DNA from: Setaria digitata
Taxonomy: Eukaryota; Nematoda; Chromadorea; Rhabditida; Setariidae
Length of the DNA: 64,000 bases
Reading direction: 5' to 3'
NCBI GenBank assembly: GCA_003640385.1
Contig: RCAB01000006.1
Coordinates: forward strand, 620,001 to 684,000
In this document: one piece after another, positions 1-12,296 of the stretch
Layout of the letters: every line of letters begins with the position of its first letter
Position numbering within the stretch: position 1 is the stretch's first letter
Program-made: the position numbers and the translations under genes
The notes under the pieces: model-generated
What the model was told of the DNA's origin: nothing
What the model saw: the letters and a program-made list of their open reading frames with translations, nothing else
The model's database searches: none

Positions 1-76
1 TTTCGTTGAGTAAATAAACAGTGTTTAACTGTGAGAAAGTGACAAGTATAGAGGTTTTGGATGGTTTTGTTCCATT

Positions 77-3000
77 TCATGTTAATGATCCTCTGCAACC
101 TTCTTCTACGGAACACCATATTTGACCAACCTGCAACATATTCAAGTCAAGGTAAATTTCAAGAATCTCGGGAAAGGAGGAACTTCTGAAAGATAAAATC
201 ACGAATAACAGACCTTGCATTCACATGCTGTGCATTCGTCCAATTTCCAAACATCACCATTTTTTTTCATTTTGTCACCGACCATGCACATCTGTTTTTC
301 AAATGCCTGGTGAGCTCGTCGTTTCCTGAAGGTTCCACAATAGAAAATTTTACTATTTTACGGTACTTTACCAGCACATTTTTCATATCGGGAAGAAACC
401 AATGGGGAACATTTGTGGACCTAACTCACCTGCCTTGGGTTTCTTCTGGGGTGGATGAAACACAACCCCTCTCGCAACATGACTGCCAAACATTTAAATT
501 AATTTGAGGTATCAGTTCGCAGTTTTCATAAAATTTCATGGACCGGTCTCCTTTATACTCGAATACATCTCTCTAAAAGGAAATCCGTTAAAAAGTTTCG
601 ATTTATCAGGAGAATCTGATAAAAATTCTAGACCTGTTAAAGATACCTGCACACGATCGATGTAGTCGCCACTGTTACACAACACTGCTGCTAGTGTAGC
701 TTTTCGGATTTGCTGAAGCTGTAAGGCTGTGAAAATACCCTCGTTTTCATACCTGCAAATCCGTTGATCACTTCATAGATTTTTCAAGAACTACTTGATA
801 TCCTGCATATTTTCTAGAATAAAACAGTTTTCATAATTAAGCAAACCAAAAGCGATCGCCTGAACGTAGGCGCCTGAACTGATCCCCTAAAATGCAGCCA
901 ATTGTTGGCCCAACCAGAGCTCCAGCTAATCGTCGTTCCAGGATTAGACCCACCCATAAGTCAATATTGCCTTAAAATGAAAAGAACATTTAGAATCCCA
1001 TCCATGTCTGCAGCACTGAAACAGAATAGTACGAAGTGTTTTGCTATTTGTTTGTGGATCATATCGTTCCACTCAGCACTGTTATTATCAAGTACGAGTC
1101 CTACTTTTAGAGGAGAAATGAATACTAGAGAACTGTAGTTGCTGATTTTGAATTTCAACGTAAAAATTAACCAGGGTGTCCATAGAGCTCTTCGAGCTTA
1201 GCTCTTATATTATTATCCGGTATATCATCCGTTAAATCATCCCATGTTTCTGGAACACTGAAGTTGCACCAACGCCGAAATGCAACATACCTTAAAATAT
1301 CCTTTACAGAGTTCTAATTTCAAAAGGAGTCACAGAGACTTCTAAAATTCTCACCTTAATTTTATTAAATGGAACTATCTTAACACCTGAAAGTCAGTAA
1401 AATAACATTTAACTCTCCTCAGAAACACTTATGAAAACTGTTCACTTCAGTTACTGGGCTGCAAAAGGCCTTAGTGAATTTAAAAAAATTTCTCTATTTT
1501 CATCATTCACTGAATTAACAGCTCAAATCCAAGAAATTATAAGCAACTAGACAAACCCCGGCAATCCGTGATCACGGCCCCGTTGAATATTGATTGTTGC
1601 CAAATCGTACATGGACTAAAATAGAGTAAACTGATATATCAACATCAGACTGATGATTACAATTCATATTGCAGCCAAAATTCAATTATAAATATAATTT
1701 AACAATCCGAACATTCATTTCACTACAATATTCATTCCATTTGAAAAACAATCATGCACAAGAAATGTTTTATACCGGCACCATACTTCTTCAACACGGC
1801 TAAACAATTTGTCCGTTAGTTCCTTATTTACCAACTGCTGTTCCTTCGGAGTCTTCATGGGCATAGCGAATAACCCCCGCAACAAAGGATCTATTCCACC
1901 TTCTGACAATAAACGTTCCGGAGCGAAAAAAGCCTCATGCAATGGTATATGACCTGTGAATCAATTTTCCAAATGAGAACATAAAAAGTATGAATTAGAC
2001 TTCCTAAAGTTTTTGAACACACCTAAAAATCACAATTTAAACTCTTCACCATACCTTCTTTGATCGGCTGAAAATCTTTGTTCAGACGATATAAAACTGG
2101 ATTGACAATTGTGTGCCCAAATCGCAAAGCAGCAGATGAGAAGCTGTTAGCCAGGGTTGGATTAACTTCTGAATCATATCCTTTATACGGCCCGATAAGT
2201 TCTGCATATCCATCCTAAGATAACTGTTTTTAAGATTTCTTTTCCTCCAGTTGTGGAATAAAATTTTACTGAAAATTTAAAATCAAACCGGTCCGAGCAC
2301 TTTGGGCAACCAGTGCTCATAAGTAATAACTTGTAGCATAGCTCCAATGAGTTTCCTTGTTTCCTGATATATAGTTTCACCATCCCAGTGCGGATTTATT
2401 TCCAAAAATTTCGTCGCAATACGATTGTGTTCTCGTAACCACAGTGTGTGCATGCTGAGCAGTGCTAACTTAAATTATCACATAAAGGGTATAATTTATA
2501 AAAAAAAAAAATGAAACCTTGATAATAATTTACAAGTTACAAGTTTGGAAGGTGATACAAGGAAGTAAGACTGAACCACGAAGGCTTTAGCCGAGAAAAA
2601 TTTCCGTGCTCAGAAAAAATGGTTATGAATGCAAAAAGTTAGCGCACTGTCCCTTTCTCTACAGTCTTTTTCACTTTTTCATTAACACAGTAAAAAACAG
2701 GAAGAACGAGGATTAAAAAGCAGATATAGAATTTGCAAATAAATTATTTTTACAAATTTTTATTAAATACCTCTTCATTGAATGAAACAACAACCTGTTC
2801 GTTAGCTCGATAATCACCGGCTAAAAAGCAGCTGATCGGATTTTCATGAGAACGATTACGGCGACACTCCATAGAAGATTCGCGTTCAAATGGCAAATAT
2901 GGTTTGTGAGTTTCTGATACGATGTCAAATCTCAATAGACCATGATCACCAAATAGATCGCGCAAATCCAATGCGTCCACTTCAGCACTTCCGTAGATAC

Positions 3001-6000
3001 CAGACCCATCGATGAACGCAGTTAACTTGAAAAATGGTATTCCAGATGAACACTTAGAGGCTTAGGTCTTCAAACAAATCGGTCTTTACAGAGCAAGTCT
3101 GTTTTCATGTTACCAAACTGTATGCATTTAAAACAGTTCATTTAACTGTTTTTGCATTTTTGGACATGTATTTACAATTCGCATCGTAAGTATTAAGAAT
3201 CTTACAATGTTCATTTGCTCGCGGTAGGTGAGTTGACGGTAAATTGGACCAGTCTGGCCAGAACCACAAGTTGCACTGGATCGTTCCACCTCAATGCATG
3301 AGATTTCGGGCTTTTTCCTAAACAGCAAAATGAATTTGGAGCTTCAATATTGCTTCTATTTTATAAGGCTTTATTAATCTGTAGACTACTGTTCTGGATA
3401 TGCGATCTACCGCATTAAAGTTACACATAAGTTATAGACTTCTTTAACTCGCTTACTCGCCCTGCATACGTGGATCCTCAGGAGGTATGGGAACATTGTA
3501 ACATGGATCCAAATTTTCACAAGTTCTATTGCATATCGCTCCTTTCATATAAGTTTGGCGTGCCAAACCTGGCGCTGTTTGTTCGATGTCATGTGCTGCA
3601 AAGTGCGGGATTATGCTGGGTGTTTGGATTTTGTGCAGTTAGTAAGGTGAAACATTGCGTTCTTTATTATGAACTAGTTGGCTAGAAATACCGAGGAATT
3701 GCCCCCACTGTTTCATCATGGCTGTATAACCAAGGTGTGGTGTTATTTCTTCAGTTGAGATAATCTTGATAGAAACAAGTCGTGGATTTGGTTTCTTGAA
3801 TCCAAAGTAAAGTTTTTCAGGATTCCACCCAACTGGCGTATTGAAACCATTTTCATAGATAGGAGGTAGATTTCGGCGAAACGGTGTTTGTGCAACTCCC
3901 CAAAACTGGTGCTCCATGTTATTACATTGTCCATCATACGTCCTGTAATATATAAAGTATACGTCTTCACTTAATTGATGTATCAGGGATAGCGTAATTA
4001 TGAAAAATCATAATAATAACTCTGAACAGCTCAAAGAAATTGTATTTGTTCCTAGAACCTGTATTTGGTGTAGAGACACATTTCGGTGCATGGATTTCGA
4101 AACGGCCCAGTGACACATCCGGAAAGTTCCATAATTGTTTGGATGTGCGATACAGCCAAAACCGACTCGAACGAAAAGTTTGTTGGCAACTGATCAGTTG
4201 GAAATTTCAAGCCTAAAGAATTGAGAATCTCTGATTGTTTTCACTTTGAAAGAGAGGAAAGTCTCATATAAATGAGAACGTAAATGGGATTTCAGATTTA
4301 AAAGTAGTAAACCTACCATCATGAACATGTTGTTGAACTAGCAGTAAGCTTTGTTCGTAGATTTCTCGTGCTTTTGTGAGCGCAACATTTTGTGGTACAT
4401 TGAATTTAAACATCTTCATGAATTCCCATGGCGACATCTCACCATTGTTAAACGAAGATTTTGACTGGTTTATTGCCCTGGAATTGAAATCTTTCTCCAA
4501 CAGAATAGCTATAGGACCTACTTTAATTCCAGACAAAACCGGTTATATTGGTCAGAATATCGGAGCAAAAATTGATTTGGGATTCAATAATTTCATGGGA
4601 TTCTAGTGAAGTTTAACCTGTCAACGTTTTCCTTAGCTTGTTTGACAATATTTTTGAGAACTTCACTGCTTAAGGATTCATCTAGAATTTGTTGATTTGG
4701 TAGGTAAACTTTAAGGGTCGCATCAGCGCTCGCCATTCCCAGAACATTGCGTGCAGTGCATTGATAAACACCTTCATCCTCTCGAGTAGCGTGAATTATT
4801 GTTAATTCGTTATCCCGTTGTGTAATCTTAAATTTGCTTTAGCATATATAATCATATCAGCTGAAATTGCCGAAATTTCTTATATATATTGCAGTTTTCA
4901 TTAAATACAAATTATCTAGAGACTAAAATTTATGAAGAGAAACTAGAATTTAAAAACCTCGAAGTGTAGATCCTCGCGAGATATTTCTGCGCCACGAAAG
5001 TACCATTTTATGGAGGGAGGTGGCTGTCCATTGACTCGACAAACGAAGGTAACTTGTTCACCTGGATTAACTGTTTTTGATTCTGGGCTATCCACAATAA
5101 GTGGAGCTGAGTTGTTGAGGATTTTCAATTCGAAAAAGTGCTGAACTTGACCATTTCGATTGCTGGCTACACAAATGTATCTGAACCGCTTAAGTAACGA
5201 TATGGATTAACTATTTCGAAAGTATTTGAAGCGAGGAAGAAACTGAGCAAGAGTAAGCAGTGAGAGCATAAAGATTTGAAGAACGAGACAATTTAATTAA
5301 GAATCATTTTCAGTAAAATAAAGATGAAAAAAAATGAAATTTCAGCCGAAAATTATTAGATTCTGTTTCCATTACTCCCTTCTTTATCCACGTGCCACAC
5401 TTACCCTTTTATCTATTTTCTGTTTTCATCCTTTACTAATTTTGAAATGCAAGGAGGTTCTTCATCTTGCACTACCATAATTAGTACATTCAATTACATG
5501 AACTTCCGGAGCTTTAATTGTTAATATAATTCCGAAATCAAAGATTTCGAAATTCACTGGACATTGTCAGTTTGTCTTTCATGGAATGGTGTATTATTGA
5601 CATTACCAATTTAAGAGGTATCTAAGGTTTGTTCCAGTTTGGTTTTTTTTTTTGTAATAACGAGTCTGATTTTAAGATGACTCACAAGTAAAGTCACAGT
5701 GAAACAGACGTATGTTCGCCTCTTTTATCCGTTCGCTATTTGAAAATTTTTCCAGAATGGGGGATATTTGGAATAAGTAGATCATTTGCTAAACGATTTG
5801 ACAAAGAGAAACGAAGCTAAAGCGAAGTATTTGCAGTTAGTAAGAGAAATAATTCCTCGAAGCACTATGAATAAGTTAAAAAAACCTTCCAACGTCGCTT
5901 TTCTGGAATGGATAAATACTGAGCACGGAATTGTCCAAGTTGAATGAATATTTGTGAGTAGGGCGAATCTGTTCACCTTTGAAATACCAAGCTGTGACTG

Positions 6001-6997
6001 GTTGCGGCTTAGCTTAAAATTTCTTTTGATTTAAAAAATTGACATGACTAAATCAGAAAAATAAGTTGGAATTTACCAGTTCAGAATTACATGAGGACAT
6101 CGATTATTTCATCACCATAAAACTCGGGGCTTGTTGAGAAGTGCAGTTCAGAAATCAATCTATATATCCCTAAACGAAGTCAACATTGGCTTCATTCGCA
6201 TATATTAATCTGTTTTTGAACAATTTTAAGATCATTATTTTTCGTGGTAAAGCCCATTTCTGAATAGTTGATTCAAATTGTTCAGTATTAAGTAGATCTT
6301 ATGTCCATCTATTTACACCAGCATGATTCGCTCAGTTAGTGGTAATGTCACTGCTTGGAACCTTAGAACTCGAAATGATTTATTCATAGAGGAAATTGTA
6401 AGCATTAGGATTCCTTACATGATTAACCGACGTTATTTTTGTGTTTGAAATTCTGATGATGTTAATATACTAACGTTAAGACCTGGTCTTCGTCACTATA
6501 AGAAAGTTAATGCCACGAGTGAAGCTTTTTTATATCTCCTTAGATTTATTGCTTCGAGCGGATTACTGTCTCTGATTAACAACATAAGGCCAGACACAGC
6601 ACGCTGATAAACAAAGATTTATAAATCAGGGTCCGTAGAAAAACTGAGCTGCTGCGAAACTTGCTGAAGAACGAAGTTATTCTCATTTAAAAAAATTAGC
6701 ATTCGGAAAGTAGGATTTATAATTGTTAACCTGTTGCTTCACAAGTAAGTCGAACAGCTGAGCCTTCTCGGTAACTATTGTTGGAGGGAGTAGACAGAAA
6801 ATGTGGAACACGCTCCAGACGTTGCTGTCCGTAATAGTTACTGCAATATCACAATAATATACACCGCTTACTGGATCTACAGGCTCAAATGAATTTCAAA
6901 ACACTGCTTAGGAAAATGAAAAATTTTAAAGTTTATAAATAGCAAACCTTTCTGACGCTGCAGAATTAATAAACACAAATAAATAGACCGACAGCAT
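77..6997 (-). CDS. pxn: Peroxidasin, short form without leucine-rich repeats
   Basis: Secreted haem peroxidase that works in the extracellular matrix; peroxidasins crosslink basement-membrane collagen IV with hypobromous acid. I read 21 exons: 6997-6948, 6840-6731, 6012-5886, 5180-4958, 4826-4618, 4477-4317, 4212-4059, 3942-3692, 3595-3457, 3317-3206, 3025-2771, 2468-2289, 2214-2055, 1953-1787, 1615-1557, 1290-1172, 970-847, 752-647, 572-430, 325-214, 130-77. Phases agree throughout and give 1004 residues. Order: signal peptide ([16 protein letters not shown]), two Ig domains (about 20-190), peroxidase domain (about 260-850), a C-terminal von Willebrand C module (CTACECK, then GQIWC). Peroxidase motifs seen: WGQFLAHD with the distal His, GDYRANEQ with catalytic Arg and haem-linking Glu, RFGHTIVNP with the proximal His, and RGRDHG. 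The start ATG lies one base after a CTTTCAG acceptor, as expected for a spliced leader. Missing compared with the family: leucine-rich repeats and two of four Ig domains. Confidence 0.95.
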
Positions 6998-7581
6998 CCT
7001 GAAAGTACTATATTAAACTTTGAAATGGCCAGAATTTATTCTTCAGAAATAGAAAATATTTTTTTTTTCATAGTTAATGTACATTAATCTTCAGAACGAA
7101 GTGAGGAATTGTGAAACATTTGAGCTCAGCGGACTCCATTTATTTGCTATGAACTTCTGCAGTAATTTTCAAAACTGATAAGATGGATTAAGAATTTTTA
7201 ACTAGAATGAAAAGCGGTGTAAATATAATAGTTACCAAGTGGTAAATTTTTTGACTTATCGCTGTCCTAATCAATAGCGAATAATTGTCTGAACAAGATC
7301 TATGTAAGGGATTTCATCCGAAATAGCTTACAGTAACATTTTTAAAAAGACATGCTCAAGGGGCATGATTGCAATTTAACATTTTTTAATAGCCTTAAAG
7401 CATAATTTAAAGTAGATTGTGAAAGCACACGATATATTTCTTTTTAGTTTCAAAGAAAAGTTGTATTGACAGCTGTGTGAAGATGATGAGGCAGTCTGTC
7501 GGACTGAAAAGTGTAAAATAGTCCCAACTATAAATTAATGGAAGATTTTTTTTTTACAACAGCCACAAAACTGATAAGCAA

Positions 7582-7642
7582 TCATTTGAGAGGACGACTG
7601 GCACGTTGTACTACAGATTTTCTAAGCTTCTTTGAAACTTTT
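7582..7642 (-). other. Exon-like fragment with stop, unassigned
   Basis: A strong acceptor (TTTCTTTCCAG) precedes a short open stretch that reads KVSKKLRKSVVQRASRPLK and ends in TGA, entering in phase 2. It looks like a basic C-terminal exon on the minus strand, but I found no upstream exon of matching phase. It could be an alternative last exon of the unidentified gene at 8373-10252, or chance. It lies just upstream of the peroxidasin start and is not part of that gene. Confidence 0.3.
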
Positions 7643-8372
7643 CTGGAAAGAAATTACAGCTAATGAAAATTCACATTATTTGCTTTCATAAAACACATGA
7701 TTTTGAAAAATTTGTTCAATTTTTTACCTATATCCTTTCAGACTTATTTATCTGAAAAACATGCAACTAAACCGTCTTATTTCTAAATTCTAATCTGAAA
7801 GATTTGTATTTAACTGCATTTTAGGAAAGTAGCTCATTACGTAAAATAACCTTTTGGTTAGTCCTTTTGGAGTCAGTATTGAATCAATTTCGAGAATTAC
7901 TAATAAATAACAACTTGAAAGATATGAAAATTTGGAAAATCTCTGTTTTGGGGAGGAAATCAAAAAAAAACCTATCACGAAGCAAGCCTTAAATTGAGTG
8001 CAGTCTCAAAGTGAGCACTATACAACCAAAAGGAGCAAAATATGGATAAGGAGTTAATGAGGTTGAGTTGGTGGCAAAACACTGTGAAAGGAATGAAGTG
8101 AAATCCAGATGGTCTCTACATTGTCATAAAGGATCCCCTCGCTCTGCTTACTGGATGAAAGTGATTATCGCAACGAGGGAACAAGCAATAAATTATAATA
8201 CTTCGAGTATTTGGGGAACTTCGGAAAAGTCTGAATTATTTCTGATGAAATCAATTTTTGTTTAAAATAGTAAGAAAGTTTTCATTTTTCTAATAAAAAT
8301 ATTTTGACTTTAACTAGTGTACCAGACATTTTGTTGAGAGCACCTTTTCCACTTAAAACTAGTTGAGATAAA
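7643..8372. other. No gene recognised
   Basis: AT-rich sequence between the isolated exon-like piece and the end of the next minus-strand gene. Short open frames are present on both strands, but none has convincing splice sites or a family signature. Confidence 0.5.
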
Positions 8373-8764
8373 TTAAACTGCGGAGAGTTCTGGAAGCGAC
8401 ATTCCATCTAAAACTGAAACTTTATGTTTGTTTCCAAGCATGGAGCTTCTAAACTGCTTCAGAAGACTACTGGAGAAATTTTCATGATGATTTATTAAGC
8501 CATTATTATCATCGGTATTGTTATATTCTAGGAAAAAATGTTAGAAATAAGTTTATAGAAATGCTAAAGTAGCTAGTGAAATTAATAAAAGAAAATAGGA
8601 AAGAATATTTTCAGTTAGAATATTTATAAATATTTAGCCACAATAATGGCTTAATAAATCTAGCCACCTAACTATATATATAATATATATATTCTAGAAA
8701 AAAATGTTAAATATATATATATATATATTTTTATATATTTAACATTTTTATATATATCTAACAC

Positions 8765-8810
<46 letters not shown>

Positions 8811-10252
8811 TAGGTGGTTAGATCATTGCATTTACAAATGTGATAAATCCGTACAAACTACTCCAATGCCAAGGAGTGGTTCATTACACATCATTATCAT
8901 TAATCCATACTCCTATAATGCTTATAAAGTATTTGTGTGTCCAAAGAACGATTTATATATATAATTTGACATGACATCATTTCTTATAATGAATCACTGA
9001 GTGTCACACTATTTCCAAATAAGTGGTATAATTCAGAACATCAGAGAATTTCAAGACGTTTAAAGCAACTTCCAACTGAAGCTTTAAATATGATCTAAAT
9101 AAGTTACCGAATTATCGGGATTACTCATAAAATTACCATTCCTGCTAATCAATTAAACGTATAGTACAATCACATAAACTAGAACAAGTTCAGTCATACA
9201 GATACTTGAAATTAACATAGACTCTACATGATATCCAAATTTCCAAAACAATTATCGCATATTCGAACATCTGATTCTACCGGCAGTAATCGTTGATATT
9301 TTCGAAACCAAAAGATGGATTGCTGCATCCAAACACTTGAGATTGCTGTGCAGCTGCTGATTTTCACATTGCCGAGTATATTTTTAGAATTATCCTAGAC
9401 AGTGGTAGTTAGCGGGTCTCCCTGCTAGCTTGTTCTTCTGAAATGCATGTAAATAAATCCAAGAAATTTTCGCCAAATAGTGACAATCAGTTTTATCGAC
9501 CATTTGACTCCTCTTGACGTTTTATATTTCAAATATTGTAAAATAAACTCAGTGATAAATAATGATAATTAATCATCTAAAGACATGATATTTTAATCCA
9601 TTGAAGTTCAAAAGTCGCTTAACAGTAAACTGGTGCTTCTTAGCTATTACATGATTTTTCATTGGTTCCAATTTTTGCAACAGTTATGCACACATTAATT
9701 TGAAAATTTCTGCTGCACTATAAGAAAATTTGAAAAGCAGTTAGTTACATTTTTAGTGAATTGTAACTAACCTTAATATGTATCAAACGATTAAGTTCGG
9801 CTTCTGTTAGAAGACAGCATGCCTAGCAGACCTAGCACCCTTTGCAAATGAAGGCATTGGTGAATCTTTGTTTTTCTACTATAAAGGAGAACTTGACCTC
9901 TCAAATTATACTTTACAATTTTGCAACAATTCTAAAAAGTTGCTTATAAAGCAGGGGCAAAAAGAAAATTATGGAATGTACAGTAGTTCGCTATAGCTGA
10001 ACATGATTTGACTGAGTGGAACAGCAATCTTGAATATTCATTAGCATTGTTTTTGTAAATTTGTAGAGAGTAAAAGAGAAGGAAGAGAAAGGAGATGAAG
10101 GGAGAGGAAAAAAAAATGGAAAAGTGATTCAATGAGTTGGCATTGAAAGGTTACTCTCCCATTACCTCCTTCCTTTTAAGGTTCTTCAGAATGAAAGTTA
10201 TTGAGAACGAAAACTTTACTGCTTCATATGTTTCTTTACTGATTGCTGTTTG
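8373..10252 (-). CDS. Unidentified gene, 3' part, four possible exons
   Basis: Not recognised. The last three exons, 9803-9772, 9356-9281 and 8527-8373, agree in phase and have good acceptors (CTAACAG, TCAG, TTCCTAG) and GT donors. They read as one product: AELNRLIHIK, then QLHSNLKCLDAAIHLLVSKI, then a Ser/Asn-rich tail with LLKQFRSSMLGNKHK, ending in DGMSLPELSAV and TAA. The middle part has a heptad-like pattern that could be a short coiled coil. A further exon-like piece at 10252-10166 (QTAISKETYEAVKFSF, then ITFILKNLKRKE) has clean splice sites. Its exit phase does not fit exon 9803 directly, so at least one exon is missing. The start was not found. The gene lies tail to head upstream of peroxidasin. 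It could belong to a channel or scaffold protein tail, but no family can be named. Confidence 0.5.
8489..8830. repeat. TA-rich rearranged repeat with nested inverted repeats
   Basis: A perfect 19-base inverted pair joins 8489-8507 and 8642-8660. A second, imperfect pair joins 8658-8675 and 8806-8823 (around CCACCTAA). Between them lie a (TA)n run at about 8769-8806 and an inner inverted pair ending in AACATTTTT. A direct repeat of about 20 bases (8523-8543 and 8689-8709) is also present. The left arm lies inside the putative last exon of the unidentified gene. It resembles either a decayed small inverted-repeat element or a local rearrangement. Confidence 0.65.
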
Positions 10253-10572
10253 CTAAGGAGTCAAATTTAGTTTAAAAGTGTAAATTGGTTCGAAAAATTA
10301 TGAGCAATACATTGCTTCATTTGCGCTCTAGATCGAATGCATCGAACTTAATGTGGAAGCGTAGGTGTCCTCTAAAGAGGATACTTTTCTTTTATTTCGT
10401 AACCAAGAGCAAAGCCAATCGAATGGAGCAGTGAGGAACATGAAATCTGAGGATGAAGCAACAGATTCATTTTAGAACTCAGTTCGGTCTTCTAAGCAAT
10501 TCTCCTATCTAAGTATACAATTTTATTCAGCCATCTTTGTTTTATTGCACACATTAGCAGATCCCTCTGAGA

Positions 10573-11638
10573 ATGAAAGCATTCAGGTTTCTACGATCCA
10601 GAATAGCTGATCAGCTACGAAGTTCCTTAACACTTCTACCCCAACCAAATTTCTGGAGAAAACTCGACCATGAAATTGATCCACACATGCTAAGTACATC
10701 AATGTCCGAAACTTTCTAGAAATTGTTCCTTTACAATTTTACAACAGGAATATACCCGCCAAAATGAATATTTTGATTACAAACTCCTCCGGTCTCTGTA
10801 CGCTATGAGAGCGTAAGAATTAAATCTAACTACCCCTACCTACATTAAGCGATCTCAAATGCCAGAAAGGCTCGTTTTACGTCACAGAGTACGTTTTCAC
10901 CGATAACATTTTGAGAAAATGATGCAGTGTGACAAACTGTAGGGGATTAAAGTCTTCAAATAATTTAAGACATTAATTTCCCGATTTTTTGAATTGCAAT
11001 GTCAAAAAGAAATTATTTTTACTGAAGATTTGAATTTCCATCCATTAAGAAGCAAAGATAGAGTTACTGAAAACATTCGGTTCATTACGGCATTCGGCAG
11101 AAAAAGGGTTAATAAAATAGAAGCAATAAAGCATGAACTGGAACTTACTGCGCACAATCCAATGCAACAGTCATTGTTACAACAAGTAATATGCTTACAA
11201 AATTAGAAACTTCATACTACAAACTAGCAGATCAATTTTTAACGATTTTAAATGCCAAACAAAAGATAAGGAATTGTTTCGCACGCAGCTCACCTGCAGT
11301 TCGTTAGATTTTCCTTGACCCTTATTATCGCCGTGCACATAAACATAACCGCTAGTACCGCGAAACAATATCAATTAAAAGAGATATTTTAATGCTAATA
11401 AAACAAAGAACTGTTAAATTATAAATGCGCTACTCCTGTAGTCTGAGATTCGATATGCATAAAACACTGGAAACAAAACTTCAAACAGAATACTAAAATG
11501 AAACATGACAAATGTTCTATAATACAGGAGATTCAATTTGATTACATTCCTGATGAATTATATAACCAAAAGAGGAACAGAACGATCGAGACAATCATTT
11601 CCATGAACATAACTTTTCCAAATCCCATAAGTTTCTGA
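10573..11638 (+). CDS. Unidentified plus-strand gene, small exons
   Basis: Not recognised. Four exons agree in phase and have good splice sites: 10748-10812, 10870-10888, 10970-11185 and 11528-11638, the last ending in TGA. They read EYTRQNEYFDYKLLRSLYAM, then ALVLRHR, then a 72-residue hydrophilic exon containing EDLNFHPLRSKDRVTENIRF and GRKRVNKIEAIKHELEL, then EIQFDYIPDELYNQKRNR and the end. A 48-codon open frame at 10573-10719 starts with MKAFRFLRSRIADQLRSS, basic like a mitochondrial presequence. It probably belongs to the same gene, but no donor joins it in frame to exon 10748. Another open piece at 10352-10400 (MWKRRCPLKRILFFYF) could be an alternative first exon with a membrane anchor. 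It lies between the tail of the DPY-21-like gene and an unidentified minus-strand gene, so it would overlap transcripts of opposite sense. Confidence 0.45.
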
Positions 11639-12296
11639 ACAAGACCAACAACAAAACTGTGGATTTGTGCTTGTCAAAACAGAGCTCTAGCGCAAGATAT
11701 CTCAACTGCTATGCTAATAAGTCAACTAATTTCTCAATAGCTATTTAATTATATGCACAATTAGGCCCAAAAATACAGGAATAAGTAAAAGAAAACTATT
11801 GATATTAAAGACAGGAGTCAGACGTAGTAACGGCTGCAAACACCAGTTATGCAAGAAATGATAAAACTTCAATTACACTCGAACAGGCGAAAAGCAGACA
11901 TTTTTCGAATTAAGGGAGTTGGAGTTGCATGAAAAAATAAAGTGATACCACGTATAAATATAAACTTAGCTCAAGGTGACAAATTACAGCGATGACTCCA
12001 TGAACATTTAACAGAGGAATCAACAGAGGCAAAGATCAGAAAGAATGTCATTACCTACATATCAATAATCAACAAAGAACAAAAATATTTGATGGACACT
12101 ACATCTAGCACAGTCTGTTTCCTAAAACTTTAATCGGAATCCCATGAATTCATCAACTAAGGAAATTTTGGTTTTTCAAGTAAAAAGTGAATAGAAAGCA
12201 GAATGCCTTTCCACAACATAAAAAAGTTTCCTGGATTTATCTATTGCCGTCTGCCAAAGGAATGTGTTCAACAAATTTTAAGTCACAAGCAGCCCA
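11639..12296. other. Intergenic, nothing seen
   Basis: AT-rich sequence downstream of the DPY-21-like gene on its strand. No coding stretch, RNA gene or repeat was recognised. Confidence 0.5.

Noticed and set aside
6842..6885. Ig-like peptide [13 protein letters not shown] on the minus strand directly upstream of peroxidasin exon 2, suggesting a third Ig domain or a frameshift.
   Set aside because: It is out of frame with exon 2 and has upstream stops, and the signal-peptide exon at 6997-6948 joins exon 2 in perfect phase without it.
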